Assembly (NCBI RefSeq): GCF_000472445.1
Contig: NZ_AXAJ01000001.1
Coordinates: 124,643-188,642 of the forward strand
Direction: 5' to 3'
DNA: 64,000 bases
From: Burkholderia sp. WSM2230
GTDB taxonomy: Bacteria > Pseudomonadota > Gammaproteobacteria > Burkholderiales > Burkholderiaceae
This document shows, piece after piece, positions 25,326 through 33,369 of the stretch; positions within the stretch are counted from its first letter, which is position 1, and the number at the start of each line of letters is the position of its first letter. The position numbers and the translations under genes are program-made. The notes below the pieces were generated by a model. It did not search any database and was not told the origin of the DNA. It was given only the letters and a program-made list of their open reading frames with translations.

Positions 25326-26084
25326 ATGAGCAGGTTATTCGATAACAAGGTAGCACTGGTGACCGGCGGAGCATCAGGCATAGGAAGGGCTACCGCCATT
25401 GCCTTTGCCAGACTCGGAGCGGCGGTGGTCGTCGCGGACGCCGATAGGCAGCGCGGCCAGGACGTTGTGCACTACATCAACGAGAGTCTCGGCGAACAGG
25501 CGCTCTTCATAGTCGTAGACGTAACCGATCCTGACTCCGTCCAGAATATGATCCGAACTACCGTTGACCGGTTTGGCGCGCTGGATTGCGCGTTCAACAA
25601 TGCGGGCGTCCCGGACAACGCGAGCAGCTTGCGGGTTTCTACTCAAGCTAACTGGGACCGTGTCATGTCGGTCAACCTCGAGGGCGTTTGGCATTGTATG
25701 AAGGCAGAGCTTGACCACATGTTGATCGCGGGGAAAGGTGCGATCGTGAACAACGCATCGCGCTCAGGGTTGGTCGGCGTTCCCAGCGACGCCATCTACG
25801 GAGCGGCAAAGCATGGTGTGATCGGACTAACCAGGGCTGCTGCGGTCGAGTTTGCGCCCAGGCAAATAAGGGTCAACGCGGTTTGTCCCGGGCTCGTCGA
25901 GACAGCATTGACTCAAGCGAGGTTTGGCGACGATCTCATACCGCGTTCCAGACTAGCGAATCCGCTCGGACGAATGGCACAACCGGAGGAGATCGCGGAA
26001 TGTGTCGTCTGGTTATGTTCCGATGCAGCATCGTTCGTGGTGGGCGTGGCGCTGCCTGTAGATGGCGGGGCGACAGCTCGCTGA
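25326..26084 (+). CDS. short-chain dehydrogenase/reductase
   Basis: A 252-residue classical SDR. Cofactor motif VALVTGGASGIGRATA, NNAG in FNNAGVPD, catalytic Ser in NNASRSG and Tyr-Lys in YGAAKHG, and the C-terminal signature FVVGVALPVDGG. Length and motif order are standard. It starts at 25326 after GAAGGACGGG. It probably oxidises the alcohol made by the P450 at 23904, as the SDR next to the other P450 may do at 5719; this is inferred from the parallel arrangement. Confidence 0.92.
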   Translation: MSRLFDNKVALVTGGASGIGRATAIAFARLGAAVVVADADRQRGQDVVHYINESLGEQALFIVVDVTDPDSVQNMIRTTVDRFGALDCAFNNAGVPDNASSLRVSTQANWDRVMSVNLEGVWHCMKAELDHMLIAGKGAIVNNASRSGLVGVPSDAIYGAAKHGVIGLTRAAAVEFAPRQIRVNAVCPGLVETALTQARFGDDLIPRSRLANPLGRMAQPEEIAECVVWLCSDAASFVVGVALPVDGGATAR

Positions 26085-26405
26085 GGTTCCTCGATCGTTT
26101 CCGACCGTCCAACTATACAAACAGAGAACCGGGCGATAGAAACAACTCCCGCCTTTTCGAATTTCTCCATTCGCTTGCGGCTACACCGCCTGAAACGCGC
26201 GCAGGCCTGCGCGCGACCATTCGAACCATAGCGAGTACGTGCTGAAGCGTTCTTCCTCCGTGCAGATCTGCGCTGATCGTCGCGGGAATTGTTGCAACGC
26301 CCGTAATAGATAATCTGTAAACGTCTGCTTAATCAGCCGTCGCCCTGTCGTTAGACTTCCTTCAAAGGTAGGTCCATTGAAGCGCATTCACGAAGGAGTC
26401 TTGCT
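26085..26405. other. intergenic region with a 20-bp perfect palindrome
   Basis: No gene is seen in these 321 bases. The main feature is the perfect palindrome CGCGCGCAGGCCTGCGCGCG at 26196-26215, which could form a cruciform or an RNA hairpin that ends transcription from the SDR gene, although no T-run follows. AAGGAG precedes the DUF4148 gene. Confidence 0.4.
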
Positions 26406-26711
26406 ATGAAGTCCACGTTCCACGCGGCGGTCGCAACTGTCGTTTTGCTTGTCCCGTTGCTGGCGACCGCCCAGCAACAGGGCAGCGGACTGCAGCGCGC
26501 TCAGGTACGCGATGAGTTGACGTCGCTTGAGAGAGCGGGCTACACCCCTGGCTATCCAGCTAGTTTGCAAGCCGCGCAGAGCCGCCTCGCATCGGGCGCA
26601 GATGCGGACACGGCACAAGGCAGCGGTTACGGGCCGTCAGCGCAGGGCTCGTCACAGGCGGGCCGGGCCGCTAATCTGAGTACCTCGCAGTCGGTCTATT
26701 TTGGTCTTTAA
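26406..26711 (+). CDS. DUF4148 domain secreted protein
   Basis: A 101-residue small exported protein with a signal peptide (MKSTFHAAVATVVLLVPLLATAQQ). The mature part has LQRAQVRDELTSLERAGYTPG, the DUF4148 signature, then a low-complexity Gly/Ser/Gln tail. DUF4148 proteins are abundant in Burkholderiales and of unknown, probably envelope- or stress-related, function. GAAGGAG lies before the ATG. It is followed 11 bases later by the FadR-type regulator with a strong Shine-Dalgarno, so the two may be cotranscribed; I see no functional link to the P450 pathway. Confidence 0.85.
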   Translation: MKSTFHAAVATVVLLVPLLATAQQQGSGLQRAQVRDELTSLERAGYTPGYPASLQAAQSRLASGADADTAQGSGYGPSAQGSSQAGRAANLSTSQSVYFGL

Positions 26712-26722
26712 AGGAGGCGAGA

Positions 26723-27616
26723 GTGGAGCGGCGCAGCAAGGGTGACGAGGAGGCGCGTAGTCGGAATGCGAGTTGGCGACAACATGGACGCGTGACCGAT
26801 CAGGAATTCGCACCGAACACGCCGATCCTCGTCTCTACGGCAGCCCACTCTGATTCTTCAAACCCGTTGACCATGCAACAGTCAGCCGAGTCGGAAAGTA
26901 CTCACCATAACTCTTCTGCGCCGGCGCAGTCTCTTCGTGTCGGCGACAGGATTCTGGAACAGATTCGTCTCAAGCTGAGCACGGGTGAACTGGTTCCGGG
27001 AGACAAATTGCCGAGCGAACGCGATCTTGCCGAGCAATTAGGTGTCGGCAGAAACGCAGTTCGTGAGTCGTTACGTGTACTGGAAGCGAATGGCGTATTG
27101 ACGATCAGGAAAGGTCATACGGGTGGCGCATTCATCAGCAACGGCGATCTAAGCGTAACCGTCTCGGGCTTAGGCGATGTTCTCCGGTTACGCGGCGGCC
27201 AGGTGAGTGAAATATCCGAGGTTCGACTTTGGATGGGGGAAGTAGTCGCGCGCGCCGCATGCGAACGCCGCACTCCGCGTGATATCCAGAAGTTGCACGA
27301 AAGCCTGGAGCACGTGGAGCAAAGGCAGGCGGCCGGCGATCTGAAGGGCAGCCTCGCTGCAGCGGCCGAATTTCACGTGATATTGGCAGAGTGCAGTCAT
27401 AACTCGCTGCTTGTTTTGATGATGGAGACGATCATGGGAATTACGTCGCAATTCGCCTCCGACTTTGGAATCAACGCGAGTGAATTTGCATTGAACGAAC
27501 GGCGGGAAATCGTCGATGCAATAGAGGCACGCCAGATTTCAAAGGCGACTGCTGCGATGAAAGCTCACCTCGACAACGTCCACTCCCGATACCAGAACGC
27601 AGTCGGCGGGCCGTAG
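26723..27616 (+). CDS. GntR/FadR-family transcriptional regulator with FCD domain
   Basis: A 297-residue protein. The winged HTH is at about 72-138 (PGDKLPSERDLAEQLGVGRN, then AVRESLRVLEANGVL), followed by an all-helical FCD ligand-binding domain (LWMGEVVARAACERR, FHVILAECSHNSLL). The first 70 residues are a long, polar extension. The GTG at 26723 has AAGGAGG seven bases upstream, but an ATG at 26873 would give a more usual family length and is a real alternative. FadR-type proteins commonly repress oxidation or sugar-acid pathways. Targets are not evident. Confidence 0.88.
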   Translation: MERRSKGDEEARSRNASWRQHGRVTDQEFAPNTPILVSTAAHSDSSNPLTMQQSAESESTHHNSSAPAQSLRVGDRILEQIRLKLSTGELVPGDKLPSERDLAEQLGVGRNAVRESLRVLEANGVLTIRKGHTGGAFISNGDLSVTVSGLGDVLRLRGGQVSEISEVRLWMGEVVARAACERRTPRDIQKLHESLEHVEQRQAAGDLKGSLAAAAEFHVILAECSHNSLLVLMMETIMGITSQFASDFGINASEFALNERREIVDAIEARQISKATAAMKAHLDNVHSRYQNAVGGP

Positions 27617-27737
27617 CTACTTACACAGCCATGTTACGGCAAGCGGCCTCGCGCTGAGGACCGCATTCAGGCATAGCACCGCAAAGACGCTATCATGATG
27701 ATCTGACCTCTACGAACAGCGGAAAGCGGCAGTCAAG

Positions 27738-28727
27738 ATGGCAAAAGAAGAGCAGACAGGAGCGGGACGCAAACAGGCAAGGCCACGCGCTGCAACAGCG
27801 CCGGGCTCGCACGACGACGCCATTTCGCCGGCGCAACCAGGCGGCGCGGATTGGACTGCTTCCCCGGCTGTCATGAGCGCCGAAGAAGACAGCGCCGGCG
27901 GCTCGACCTATCTCGTGCCGGGTCTCGAACGCGGGTTGCGCATCCTTGCCGAATTCAGCGCGCGCGAGCCGGTGCTCGGCGCGCCGGAACTGTCCAAACG
28001 CATCGGCATTCCGCGGACCACCACATTCCGTTTGTTGCAGACGCTGGAGGCGCTCGGCTTTCTCGAGCGTGTGAACGGCGACCGCTATTTCCGCCTGAGC
28101 GTCGCGGTGCTGCGGCTCGGTTTCGAATATCTCAATTCGCTGGAACTGACCGACGTCGGCACGCCGATTCTCGAACGCCTGCGCGATGCCACGGGCTTGA
28201 GTTCGCATCTGCTGATTCGCGACCAGCGCGACGTGGTGTTCGTCGGCAAAGCACAGACGCACGAGCCCATGTTCAGTTCCGTCAAAGTGCATGTCGGGAC
28301 ACGCTTGCCGGCACATGCAACGGTGCACGGCCAGGTGCTGATGGGCGACCTGACTTTCGACGAAATGCGTCAGTTGTATCCCGAGCCGCAACTCGAACGT
28401 TTCACCGAACGCACGCCGGCCACCGTCGAAGAACTGTATGGAAGAGTGCGCGAAAGCGCGGCGCTCGGCTATGCGCTGAGCGAGGCGTCGTTCGAGCGGG
28501 GCATCTCCGTGGTGAGCGCGCCGGTGCGTGATCAGAGCGGCAAGATCGCCGCCGCGTTGACGGTCACCATTCCGCGCTCCGACCTTGGCGAGGCTGACGA
28601 GCGCGAGCCGCTCATCGCCGCTGTCTGCCAGGCGGCGCTTGAGTTGTCCGAGCGGCTTGGTCATCGGCCGCGGCCGGACGATCCCACAGCACTGCGGGCT
28701 CGCCGCAAACCGGTCGCGGCGAGCTAG
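27738..28727 (+). CDS. IclR family transcriptional regulator (first of two)
   Basis: A 329-residue IclR protein with a 55-residue disordered N-terminal extension. The HTH is around 82-102 (APELSKRIGIPRTTTFRLLQ), followed by the effector domain with SSHLLIRDQRDVVFVGKAQ and ERGISVVSAPVRD. It is strongly similar to the IclR protein at 34281, and the two probably arose by duplication within this cluster. It is convergent with the porin at 28741 (13 bases apart). IclR proteins regulate aromatic-acid catabolic operons by binding palindromic sites near promoters; candidate boxes lie in the 29923-30225 region. Confidence 0.93.
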   Translation: MAKEEQTGAGRKQARPRAATAPGSHDDAISPAQPGGADWTASPAVMSAEEDSAGGSTYLVPGLERGLRILAEFSAREPVLGAPELSKRIGIPRTTTFRLLQTLEALGFLERVNGDRYFRLSVAVLRLGFEYLNSLELTDVGTPILERLRDATGLSSHLLIRDQRDVVFVGKAQTHEPMFSSVKVHVGTRLPAHATVHGQVLMGDLTFDEMRQLYPEPQLERFTERTPATVEELYGRVRESAALGYALSEASFERGISVVSAPVRDQSGKIAAALTVTIPRSDLGEADEREPLIAAVCQAALELSERLGHRPRPDDPTALRARRKPVAAS

Positions 28728-28740
28728 CCCATCCTCGAGA

Positions 28741-29814
28741 TCAGAACGAGTGGTGGATGCCGGTCAGAACGATCGTCTGGTTCCGACCGCTCGATACACC
28801 TGCCGTAAAGAAGGCGGCGTTGGTGTTGGAACCCGCGCGCTCATAGAGCGCGTTCACGTACAACTGCGTCGATTTCGACAGTGCATACACATCGCCGATC
28901 TCGAACTGAGTCCAGCGGCGTCCTGCCAGCGTGGTAGTCGCGGCGCCGCCGGATACGCTGTTAAACGGCGTGAACTGATAATTCGCGCCCACGTCGTAGC
29001 TCTGATACGTGTCCGAATGCCCCGCCGACTGCAGTTTGACTCGCGTGTACAGGCCGTGCACGAGCAACTTGCCGAACTGGTATGACACGCCCGCGCCCAT
29101 GTTCTGCACCTTGTCTGCGCTGTAGTTGGCCGCTGCCACGCCCTGAAAATTCGCGATGCCCGTGGTCACGATAGACGGCGTGCGATTGTGTTCGTTCGCA
29201 TAGGTCGCGCCGGCCTTGAACGGACCGTTAGCATAGCTAAGCGCAAAGCTCAGAGTCTTGCCGGTCGAGAAGTTGGTGGTGTTGCCAAGGCCCATCATCG
29301 CGCCAAATGAGAAGCCGCTGAAACTCGCGGAGCGGAACTTCACCGAGTTGTCGAACGGCACGACACCGGTATCGGCGAGTTCGTCGATATTGCCCGGATG
29401 GAACGCATACCAGCTCGCGGCCAGATAGGCCGTGCTCAGCGGACCCAGCACGTCGAAGCTGAACGGCGTCTGATGGCCGAACGTCAACGTGCCGATCTTG
29501 TCGGAACTCAAACCCACGAACGCCTGGCGGTTGAACAGCGTGCCCGATTTCGCGAATGCGCCTGTGTTCGTATAGAAGCCGTTCTCCAACTGAAAGATCG
29601 TCTTCAGGCCGCCGCCGAGATCTTCCACACCCTTCAGGCCCCAGCGGTCCGGTTGCATGTTGCCTTGTTCCTCGATCCACTTCGAGTGGCCGCCCGCATT
29701 GCTGATGTACGCAATGCCGGCATCCAGGCTGCCGTATAGCGTGACGCTGCTCTGCGCCCATGCACCTGTCGTGGCGCAGATTGCCGTCAAGCCGGCCGCA
29801 ATGATGTGCTTCAC
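28741..29814 (-). CDS. outer-membrane porin, Burkholderia type
   Basis: A 357-residue porin with signal peptide MKHIIAAGLTAICATTGAWA, mature start QSSVTLYGSLDAGIAY and the blocks DRWGLKGVEDLGGGLKTIF, LFNRQAFVGLSSDKIGTL and VLTGIHHSF with a C-terminal Phe. It starts with GTG at 29814 after AGGAGA. It is read toward the IclR gene and away from the Rieske operon. Three IclR-like boxes in its upstream region suggest it is co-regulated as the uptake channel for the aromatic or related substrate of this cluster. Confidence 0.93.
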   Translation of the reverse strand: MKHIIAAGLTAICATTGAWAQSSVTLYGSLDAGIAYISNAGGHSKWIEEQGNMQPDRWGLKGVEDLGGGLKTIFQLENGFYTNTGAFAKSGTLFNRQAFVGLSSDKIGTLTFGHQTPFSFDVLGPLSTAYLAASWYAFHPGNIDELADTGVVPFDNSVKFRSASFSGFSFGAMMGLGNTTNFSTGKTLSFALSYANGPFKAGATYANEHNRTPSIVTTGIANFQGVAAANYSADKVQNMGAGVSYQFGKLLVHGLYTRVKLQSAGHSDTYQSYDVGANYQFTPFNSVSGGAATTTLAGRRWTQFEIGDVYALSKSTQLYVNALYERAGSNTNAAFFTAGVSSGRNQTIVLTGIHHSF

Positions 29815-29922
29815 CGTTGGTTCTCCTGGTTGGACGACGGATGGCTCGCGCCCTCTCCGACGTCCTCATCTTTTACTTGGGTTAATGCAGTTCTGAACGA
29901 GCGCCAAAACTGCCACGCTTTG

Positions 29923-29959
29923 TGTTCCACCTATGGGCGTTTGTATCGCCTATGGAAAA
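29923..29959. promoter_or_regulatory. tandem IclR-like boxes upstream of the porin
   Basis: Box 1 is TGTTCC-ACCTAT-GGGCGT (29923-29940) and box 2 is TGTATC-GCCTAT-GGAAAA (29942-29959). Each matches one half of the perfect palindrome at 30208-30225 (TGTTCC-GTATAT-GGAACA), with a central (C/T)AT-type spacer. Their 19-base repeat distance would place two dimers side by side. They lie 109-145 bases upstream of the porin start. Confidence 0.45.
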
Positions 29960-30183
29960 GTATAGAGACTCCGAAAGTGGTCAAAATAAATTTTCGGGGT
30001 CCGTATAAACCCGAGGCCGCGCGGCGACACCTGCCGCTGTTCTCCCCCGAGAACGCGGTGTGGTAAGGCCTCCGGCCTTGGCTCCATGCCCCTCAGACGA
30101 CGCAATGATGTGTTGCGAAAGCCACAGTCAGTGTTTTCCCCTAACGCCTCAGATTTTTATTTTTTCTCGCGAGACCCACTCCT

Positions 30184-30225
30184 ATAATTATCCATACACG
30201 AACTGATGTTCCGTATATGGAACAT
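30184..30225 (+). promoter_or_regulatory. Rieske operon -10 element and IclR-type operator
   Basis: TATAAT lies at 30184-30189 with no good -35 (TTTTTC-rich at the expected place), which is typical of an activator-dependent promoter. Eighteen bases after it begins the perfect inverted repeat TGTTCC-GTATAT-GGAACA (30208-30225), inside the predicted 5' leader, where a bound repressor would block transcription. The Rieske gene's ATG is 23 bases further on. Confidence 0.5.
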
Positions 30226-30248
30226 AAGGCCTCAGGAGAAGGCGAGAC

Positions 30249-30563
30249 ATGACTGAACAATGGCGCTGTGCCGGCCATGCCGGCGATCTGTCCGAAGATG
30301 CGCCGATCGAGTTCAAGCTCGACGGCACGGAAATCGGCATCTACAAGGTGGGCGACGAGCTGTACGCGCTCGAAAACGTCTGCCCCCATGCATATGCGCT
30401 GCTGACGCAAGGCTTTATCGACGGCGACACCGTCGAATGCCCGCTGCACGAGGCCGTATTTCACATTCCGACGGGCAAGTGCCTGAAAGAGCCCGGCGGC
30501 CGCGACCTGAAGATGTACTCAGTACGTCTCGCCGGTGAAGAAATCCAGATCAAGGTGGAATGA
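30249..30563 (+). CDS. Rieske-type [2Fe-2S] ferredoxin of a ring-hydroxylating system
   Basis: A 104-residue Rieske ferredoxin. Ligands are C45 and H47 (CPH) and C64 and H67 (CPLH). It carries electrons from a reductase to the terminal Rieske oxygenase. It is the first gene of the catabolic operon, with GGAGAAGG before the ATG. The electron donor is probably the flavin reductase encoded at the far end of the cluster (40960). The second-cluster loop NVCPHAYALLTQGFIDGD is characteristic of biphenyl- and toluene-type ferredoxins. Confidence 0.93.
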   Translation: MTEQWRCAGHAGDLSEDAPIEFKLDGTEIGIYKVGDELYALENVCPHAYALLTQGFIDGDTVECPLHEAVFHIPTGKCLKEPGGRDLKMYSVRLAGEEIQIKVE

Positions 30564-30564
30564 C

Positions 30565-30876
30565 ATGCGAGAGGTAGCCGTGAACTTCAATCCCTTCCTG
30601 AAACCGTGGCTCGCGCCGCAGCCGAACAATGTCGCCGGCAAGGGCGTGATCGAGAAGCCGGGCGAGACGGAGAACTTCGTCTGGCAAACGCGCAAGGCGG
30701 AGCCGACGCAATACGAAAACGACTTCGGCGACGCGCTCGAAAAAGTTTTTGAAGCCGGTGCGGTCGAGTTGCAGGAAGTCGTCGACGGTTTGAACGGCAT
30801 GGGTTTCCGCACACCGGAAGGCAATGCATGGAACGCCGAGCGCCTTGCCGCCGAATTCCGTCTGCTCGCCGAATAA
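30565..30876 (+). CDS. small protein with recombinase-like helix-turn-helix C-terminus
   Basis: A 103-residue protein that starts one base after the Rieske ferredoxin stop. The C-terminal 40 residues (LQEVVDGLNGMGFRTPEGN, then AWNAERLAAEF) match the recombinase-like HTH in which a helix reading 'choose-the-variant-and-insert' motif is found (here G-F-R-T-P-E-G-N-A-W). No catalytic serine or resolvase N-terminus is present, so it is not a recombinase. Small proteins of this kind recur next to Rieske oxygenases in Burkholderiales; function unknown, possibly regulatory or structural. The N-terminus is Pro/Lys-rich (FNPFLKPWLAPQPNN). Confidence 0.7.
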   Translation: MREVAVNFNPFLKPWLAPQPNNVAGKGVIEKPGETENFVWQTRKAEPTQYENDFGDALEKVFEAGAVELQEVVDGLNGMGFRTPEGNAWNAERLAAEFRLLAE

Positions 30877-30924
30877 GCGCCTTTTCCGAACACGTTTTCT
30901 CGCATCCGCATCCGGAGTCTCTTC

Positions 30925-32019
30925 ATGACGTCCCCCACTACAAGTCAACATGCTGCCGATCCGATCCAGTCATATCTGGATCGCGGACTGCGCAACTACT
31001 GGTATCCCGTCGCGCCGAGCTGGCAAGTCGGCGACGCGCCCATCGGCATTACGCGCCTCGGCGATCAGATCGTGCTGTGGCGCGACAAGGAAGGCAAAGT
31101 CCACGCGCTTGAAGATCGCTGCCCGCACCGCGGCGCGCGTCTGTCGCTCGGATGGAATCTTGGTGGCAGCGTCGCATGCTGGTATCACGGCATCGAAGTG
31201 AATGGCAGCGGCACCGTCACTAAAGTGCCGGCCGTGTCGGCGTGTCCGCTGGAAGGCCAGAAGTGCGTGAAGTCGTATCCGGCCGAAGAGCATGCGGGCG
31301 CGATCTTCCTGTGGTTCGGCGACGACGCGCACAAGGAGCCGCAGCCGCTGAAGCTGCCGGAAGAGCTCGTCGGCGAGGAATACGCGAGCTTCCTCTGCAT
31401 GTCGAACTGGAAGTGCAATTACCAGTACGCGATCGACAACGTCATGGACCCGATGCACGGCGCCTATCTGCACGCGACCTCGCACTCCATGGCCGAAGGC
31501 GACAAGCAGGCGGACATGCGCGTGCGCAAGACCGAAACCGGTCTGATGTTCGAAAAGGTCGGCCAGCGCGACGTCAACTTCGATTGGGTCGAGCTCGGCG
31601 AAACAGGTTGTCTGTGGATGCGCCTCGCGATTCCGTACAAGAAGAAGTTCGGCCCGGGTGGCAACTTCGGGATCATCGGCTTCGCCGTTCCCGTCGACGA
31701 AAACAACTGCCAGGTCTATTTCTGGCGTACCCGAAAGGTGCAAGGCTGGCAGCGCGACGCGTGGCGGTTCATGTATCGCAATCGTCTGGAAGGTTTGCAT
31801 TGGGCGGTGCTGGAACAAGACCGCTATGTGCTCGAAAGCATGGCGCCCAATGCGCGCGAGCACGAATTCCTCTATCAGCACGACGTCGGCATGACGCGCG
31901 TGCGCCGCATGCTGCGTCAGCGCGCGCAACAGGACTTCGCCGCACTCGAAGCACATCGCGCGCAAGCCGCTCAAGCTGGCGCAGCGCAGACCGAAGTCGC
32001 GGGCCACGGCCATGCATAA
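30925..32019 (+). CDS. Rieske non-heme iron oxygenase, catalytic (alpha) subunit
   Basis: A 364-residue Rieske oxygenase that inserts oxygen into an aromatic or similar ring, or demethylates a ring substituent. Rieske ligands are C66, H68, C85 and H88. The mononuclear iron motif DPMHGAYLH supplies H178 and H183, with D175 as the usual bridging Asp; the carboxylate iron ligand lies further on. No beta-subunit gene is present, which fits the class IA-type monomeric-subunit enzymes such as phthalate or vanillate oxygenase relatives. It lies in an operon with its own ferredoxin, and its stop overlaps the following SDR by eight bases. Substrate unknown. Confidence 0.92.
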   Translation: MTSPTTSQHAADPIQSYLDRGLRNYWYPVAPSWQVGDAPIGITRLGDQIVLWRDKEGKVHALEDRCPHRGARLSLGWNLGGSVACWYHGIEVNGSGTVTKVPAVSACPLEGQKCVKSYPAEEHAGAIFLWFGDDAHKEPQPLKLPEELVGEEYASFLCMSNWKCNYQYAIDNVMDPMHGAYLHATSHSMAEGDKQADMRVRKTETGLMFEKVGQRDVNFDWVELGETGCLWMRLAIPYKKKFGPGGNFGIIGFAVPVDENNCQVYFWRTRKVQGWQRDAWRFMYRNRLEGLHWAVLEQDRYVLESMAPNAREHEFLYQHDVGMTRVRRMLRQRAQQDFAALEAHRAQAAQAGAAQTEVAGHGHA

Positions 32020-32779
32020 CCACACGCCCATCGCGCTCGATGGCCGGCGCGTCCTCGTGACGGGCGGCGCGCGCGGTCTCGGCGCGGCGTTCGTGCGCGC
32101 GCTGGTGCAAGCGGGAGCGCAAGTCGTATTCGGCGACGTGCTGCATGACGACGGCGCGGCGCTCGCGGCATCGCTGCGCGAGCAAGGCCACGCTGCGACC
32201 TATCTGCCGCTTGACCTGGCGAATCCCGAAAGCATCACGCAATTCGCCGCGCAGGGCGCCGCGCAACTTGGCGGCATCGACGCGCTGATCAACAACGCGG
32301 CCATCACCAACTCAGGCGGCAAGTTTGCCGACGAGTTGTCCGTCGATACCTGGGACGCCGTAATGAATGTCAACGTGCGCGGCACGTGGTTGATGAGCAC
32401 TGCCGCGCTGCCCTATCTGCGCGAGTCGGGCCGCGGCGCGATCGTGAATATTGCGTCGGACACGGCAATGTGGGGCGCGCCGAAGCTGCTCGCCTATGTA
32501 GCCAGCAAGGGCGCTGTGATCTCGATGACGCGCTCGCTCGCACGCGAATTCGGCGCGCATCAGGTGACAGTCAATGCGATCGCGCCTGGCCTGACGGAAG
32601 TCGAAGCGACCGCTTACGTGCCCGCCGAGCGTCATCAGTATTACCTGCAAGGCCGCGCGCTCGCGCGCGCGCAAGTGCCCGACGACGTCACCGGGCCGGC
32701 GCTGTTCCTGTTATCCGATGCCGCGCGCTTCGTGACTGGCCAACTGCTGCCGGTGAACGGCGGCTTCGTGATGAATTGA
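32012..32779 (+). CDS. short-chain dehydrogenase/reductase (first in cluster)
   Basis: A 255-residue classical SDR. Cofactor motif VLVTGGARGLGAAFV, NNAA in LINNAAITNS, catalytic Ser in NIASDTAM and the YVASKGA block with Tyr and Lys. C-terminal signature FVTGQLLPVNGGF. The ATG overlaps the oxygenase stop. Such an enzyme can convert a cis-dihydrodiol to a catechol or oxidise a side-chain alcohol. Which of these applies cannot be told from sequence. The second SDR in the cluster (35162) lacks the catalytic residues, so this is the likely active dehydrogenase. Confidence 0.91.
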   Translation: MHNHTPIALDGRRVLVTGGARGLGAAFVRALVQAGAQVVFGDVLHDDGAALAASLREQGHAATYLPLDLANPESITQFAAQGAAQLGGIDALINNAAITNSGGKFADELSVDTWDAVMNVNVRGTWLMSTAALPYLRESGRGAIVNIASDTAMWGAPKLLAYVASKGAVISMTRSLAREFGAHQVTVNAIAPGLTEVEATAYVPAERHQYYLQGRALARAQVPDDVTGPALFLLSDAARFVTGQLLPVNGGFVMN

Positions 32780-32805
32780 TCTTGTCGAATCGAAAGGAGA
32801 AAGAA

Positions 32806-33333
32806 ATGGCGGACGCCGATATCGAACGCAAGTCGTGGGAGCAACCCGCGGACGCGAGCTTTGCACAGTGGCTGGACAGCCGCGTCGCGCGGCTGGAAAC
32901 GCGTCGCTACGACTGGGATGCGCTCAAGTTCCAGGCCGACTACGACCCGAAGTATCGCCGCGCGCAAATGCGCTATGTCGGCACCGGCGGCACGGGCGTC
33001 GCGAAGGACATGAACACGGTGCCCGCAGGCGGCTTCACGTTTTCGACGATGGTGATCCCGGCCGGCAATATCGGCCCGAGCCATATTCATATGGATGTCG
33101 AAGAAATTTTCTTCGTGCTGCGCGGCAAGATGAAAGTGATCTGCGAGAAAGACGGCGAGACCTGGGAAGCCGTGCTTGGAGAGCGTGATCTGATCTCGGT
33201 GCCGCCGGGCGTGTATCGCACGGAAATCAACATTGGTGAAGAAGACGCGCTGATGTGCGTGATGCTCGGCTCGCCGAAACCGGTCACGCCGACGTATCCG
33301 CCTGATTCGCCGCTTGCGAAGCTCAAGCGCTAA
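32806..33333 (+). CDS. cupin domain protein
   Basis: A 175-residue single-cupin protein. The first cupin motif is G-x5-H-x-H with acidic residues after it (PSHIHMDVEE, H93, H95, E99 or E100), a plausible metal site. In the second motif (SVPPGVYRTEINIG) the usual metal-binding histidine is missing. I start at the ATG at 32806, preceded by AAAGGAGAAAG; the frame is open further upstream only through the SDR gene. Cupins in such operons are often dioxygenases or lyases; with a partial metal set, a binding or isomerase role is also possible. Confidence 0.82.
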   Translation: MADADIERKSWEQPADASFAQWLDSRVARLETRRYDWDALKFQADYDPKYRRAQMRYVGTGGTGVAKDMNTVPAGGFTFSTMVIPAGNIGPSHIHMDVEEIFFVLRGKMKVICEKDGETWEAVLGERDLISVPPGVYRTEINIGEEDALMCVMLGSPKPVTPTYPPDSPLAKLKR

Positions 33334-33369
33334 GCCAACGCCTTTGTGAAAACCGCTGGGAAAGAAGCC

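Larger units (their letters stand above)
29815..30248. other. divergent regulatory region between porin and Rieske operon
   Basis: These 434 bases carry no convincing gene. They contain three related 18-base boxes (29923-29940, 29942-29959, 30208-30225), a TATAAT at 30184-30189, and a 6-bp AAGGCC/GGCCTT hairpin at 30065-30079. Both flanking transcripts start here, so it is the control hub of region 4. Confidence 0.6.

Noticed and set aside
26181-26387. 68-residue minus-strand frame across the palindrome
   Set aside because: Its only notable part is the palindrome itself; no RBS or conserved motif supports it.
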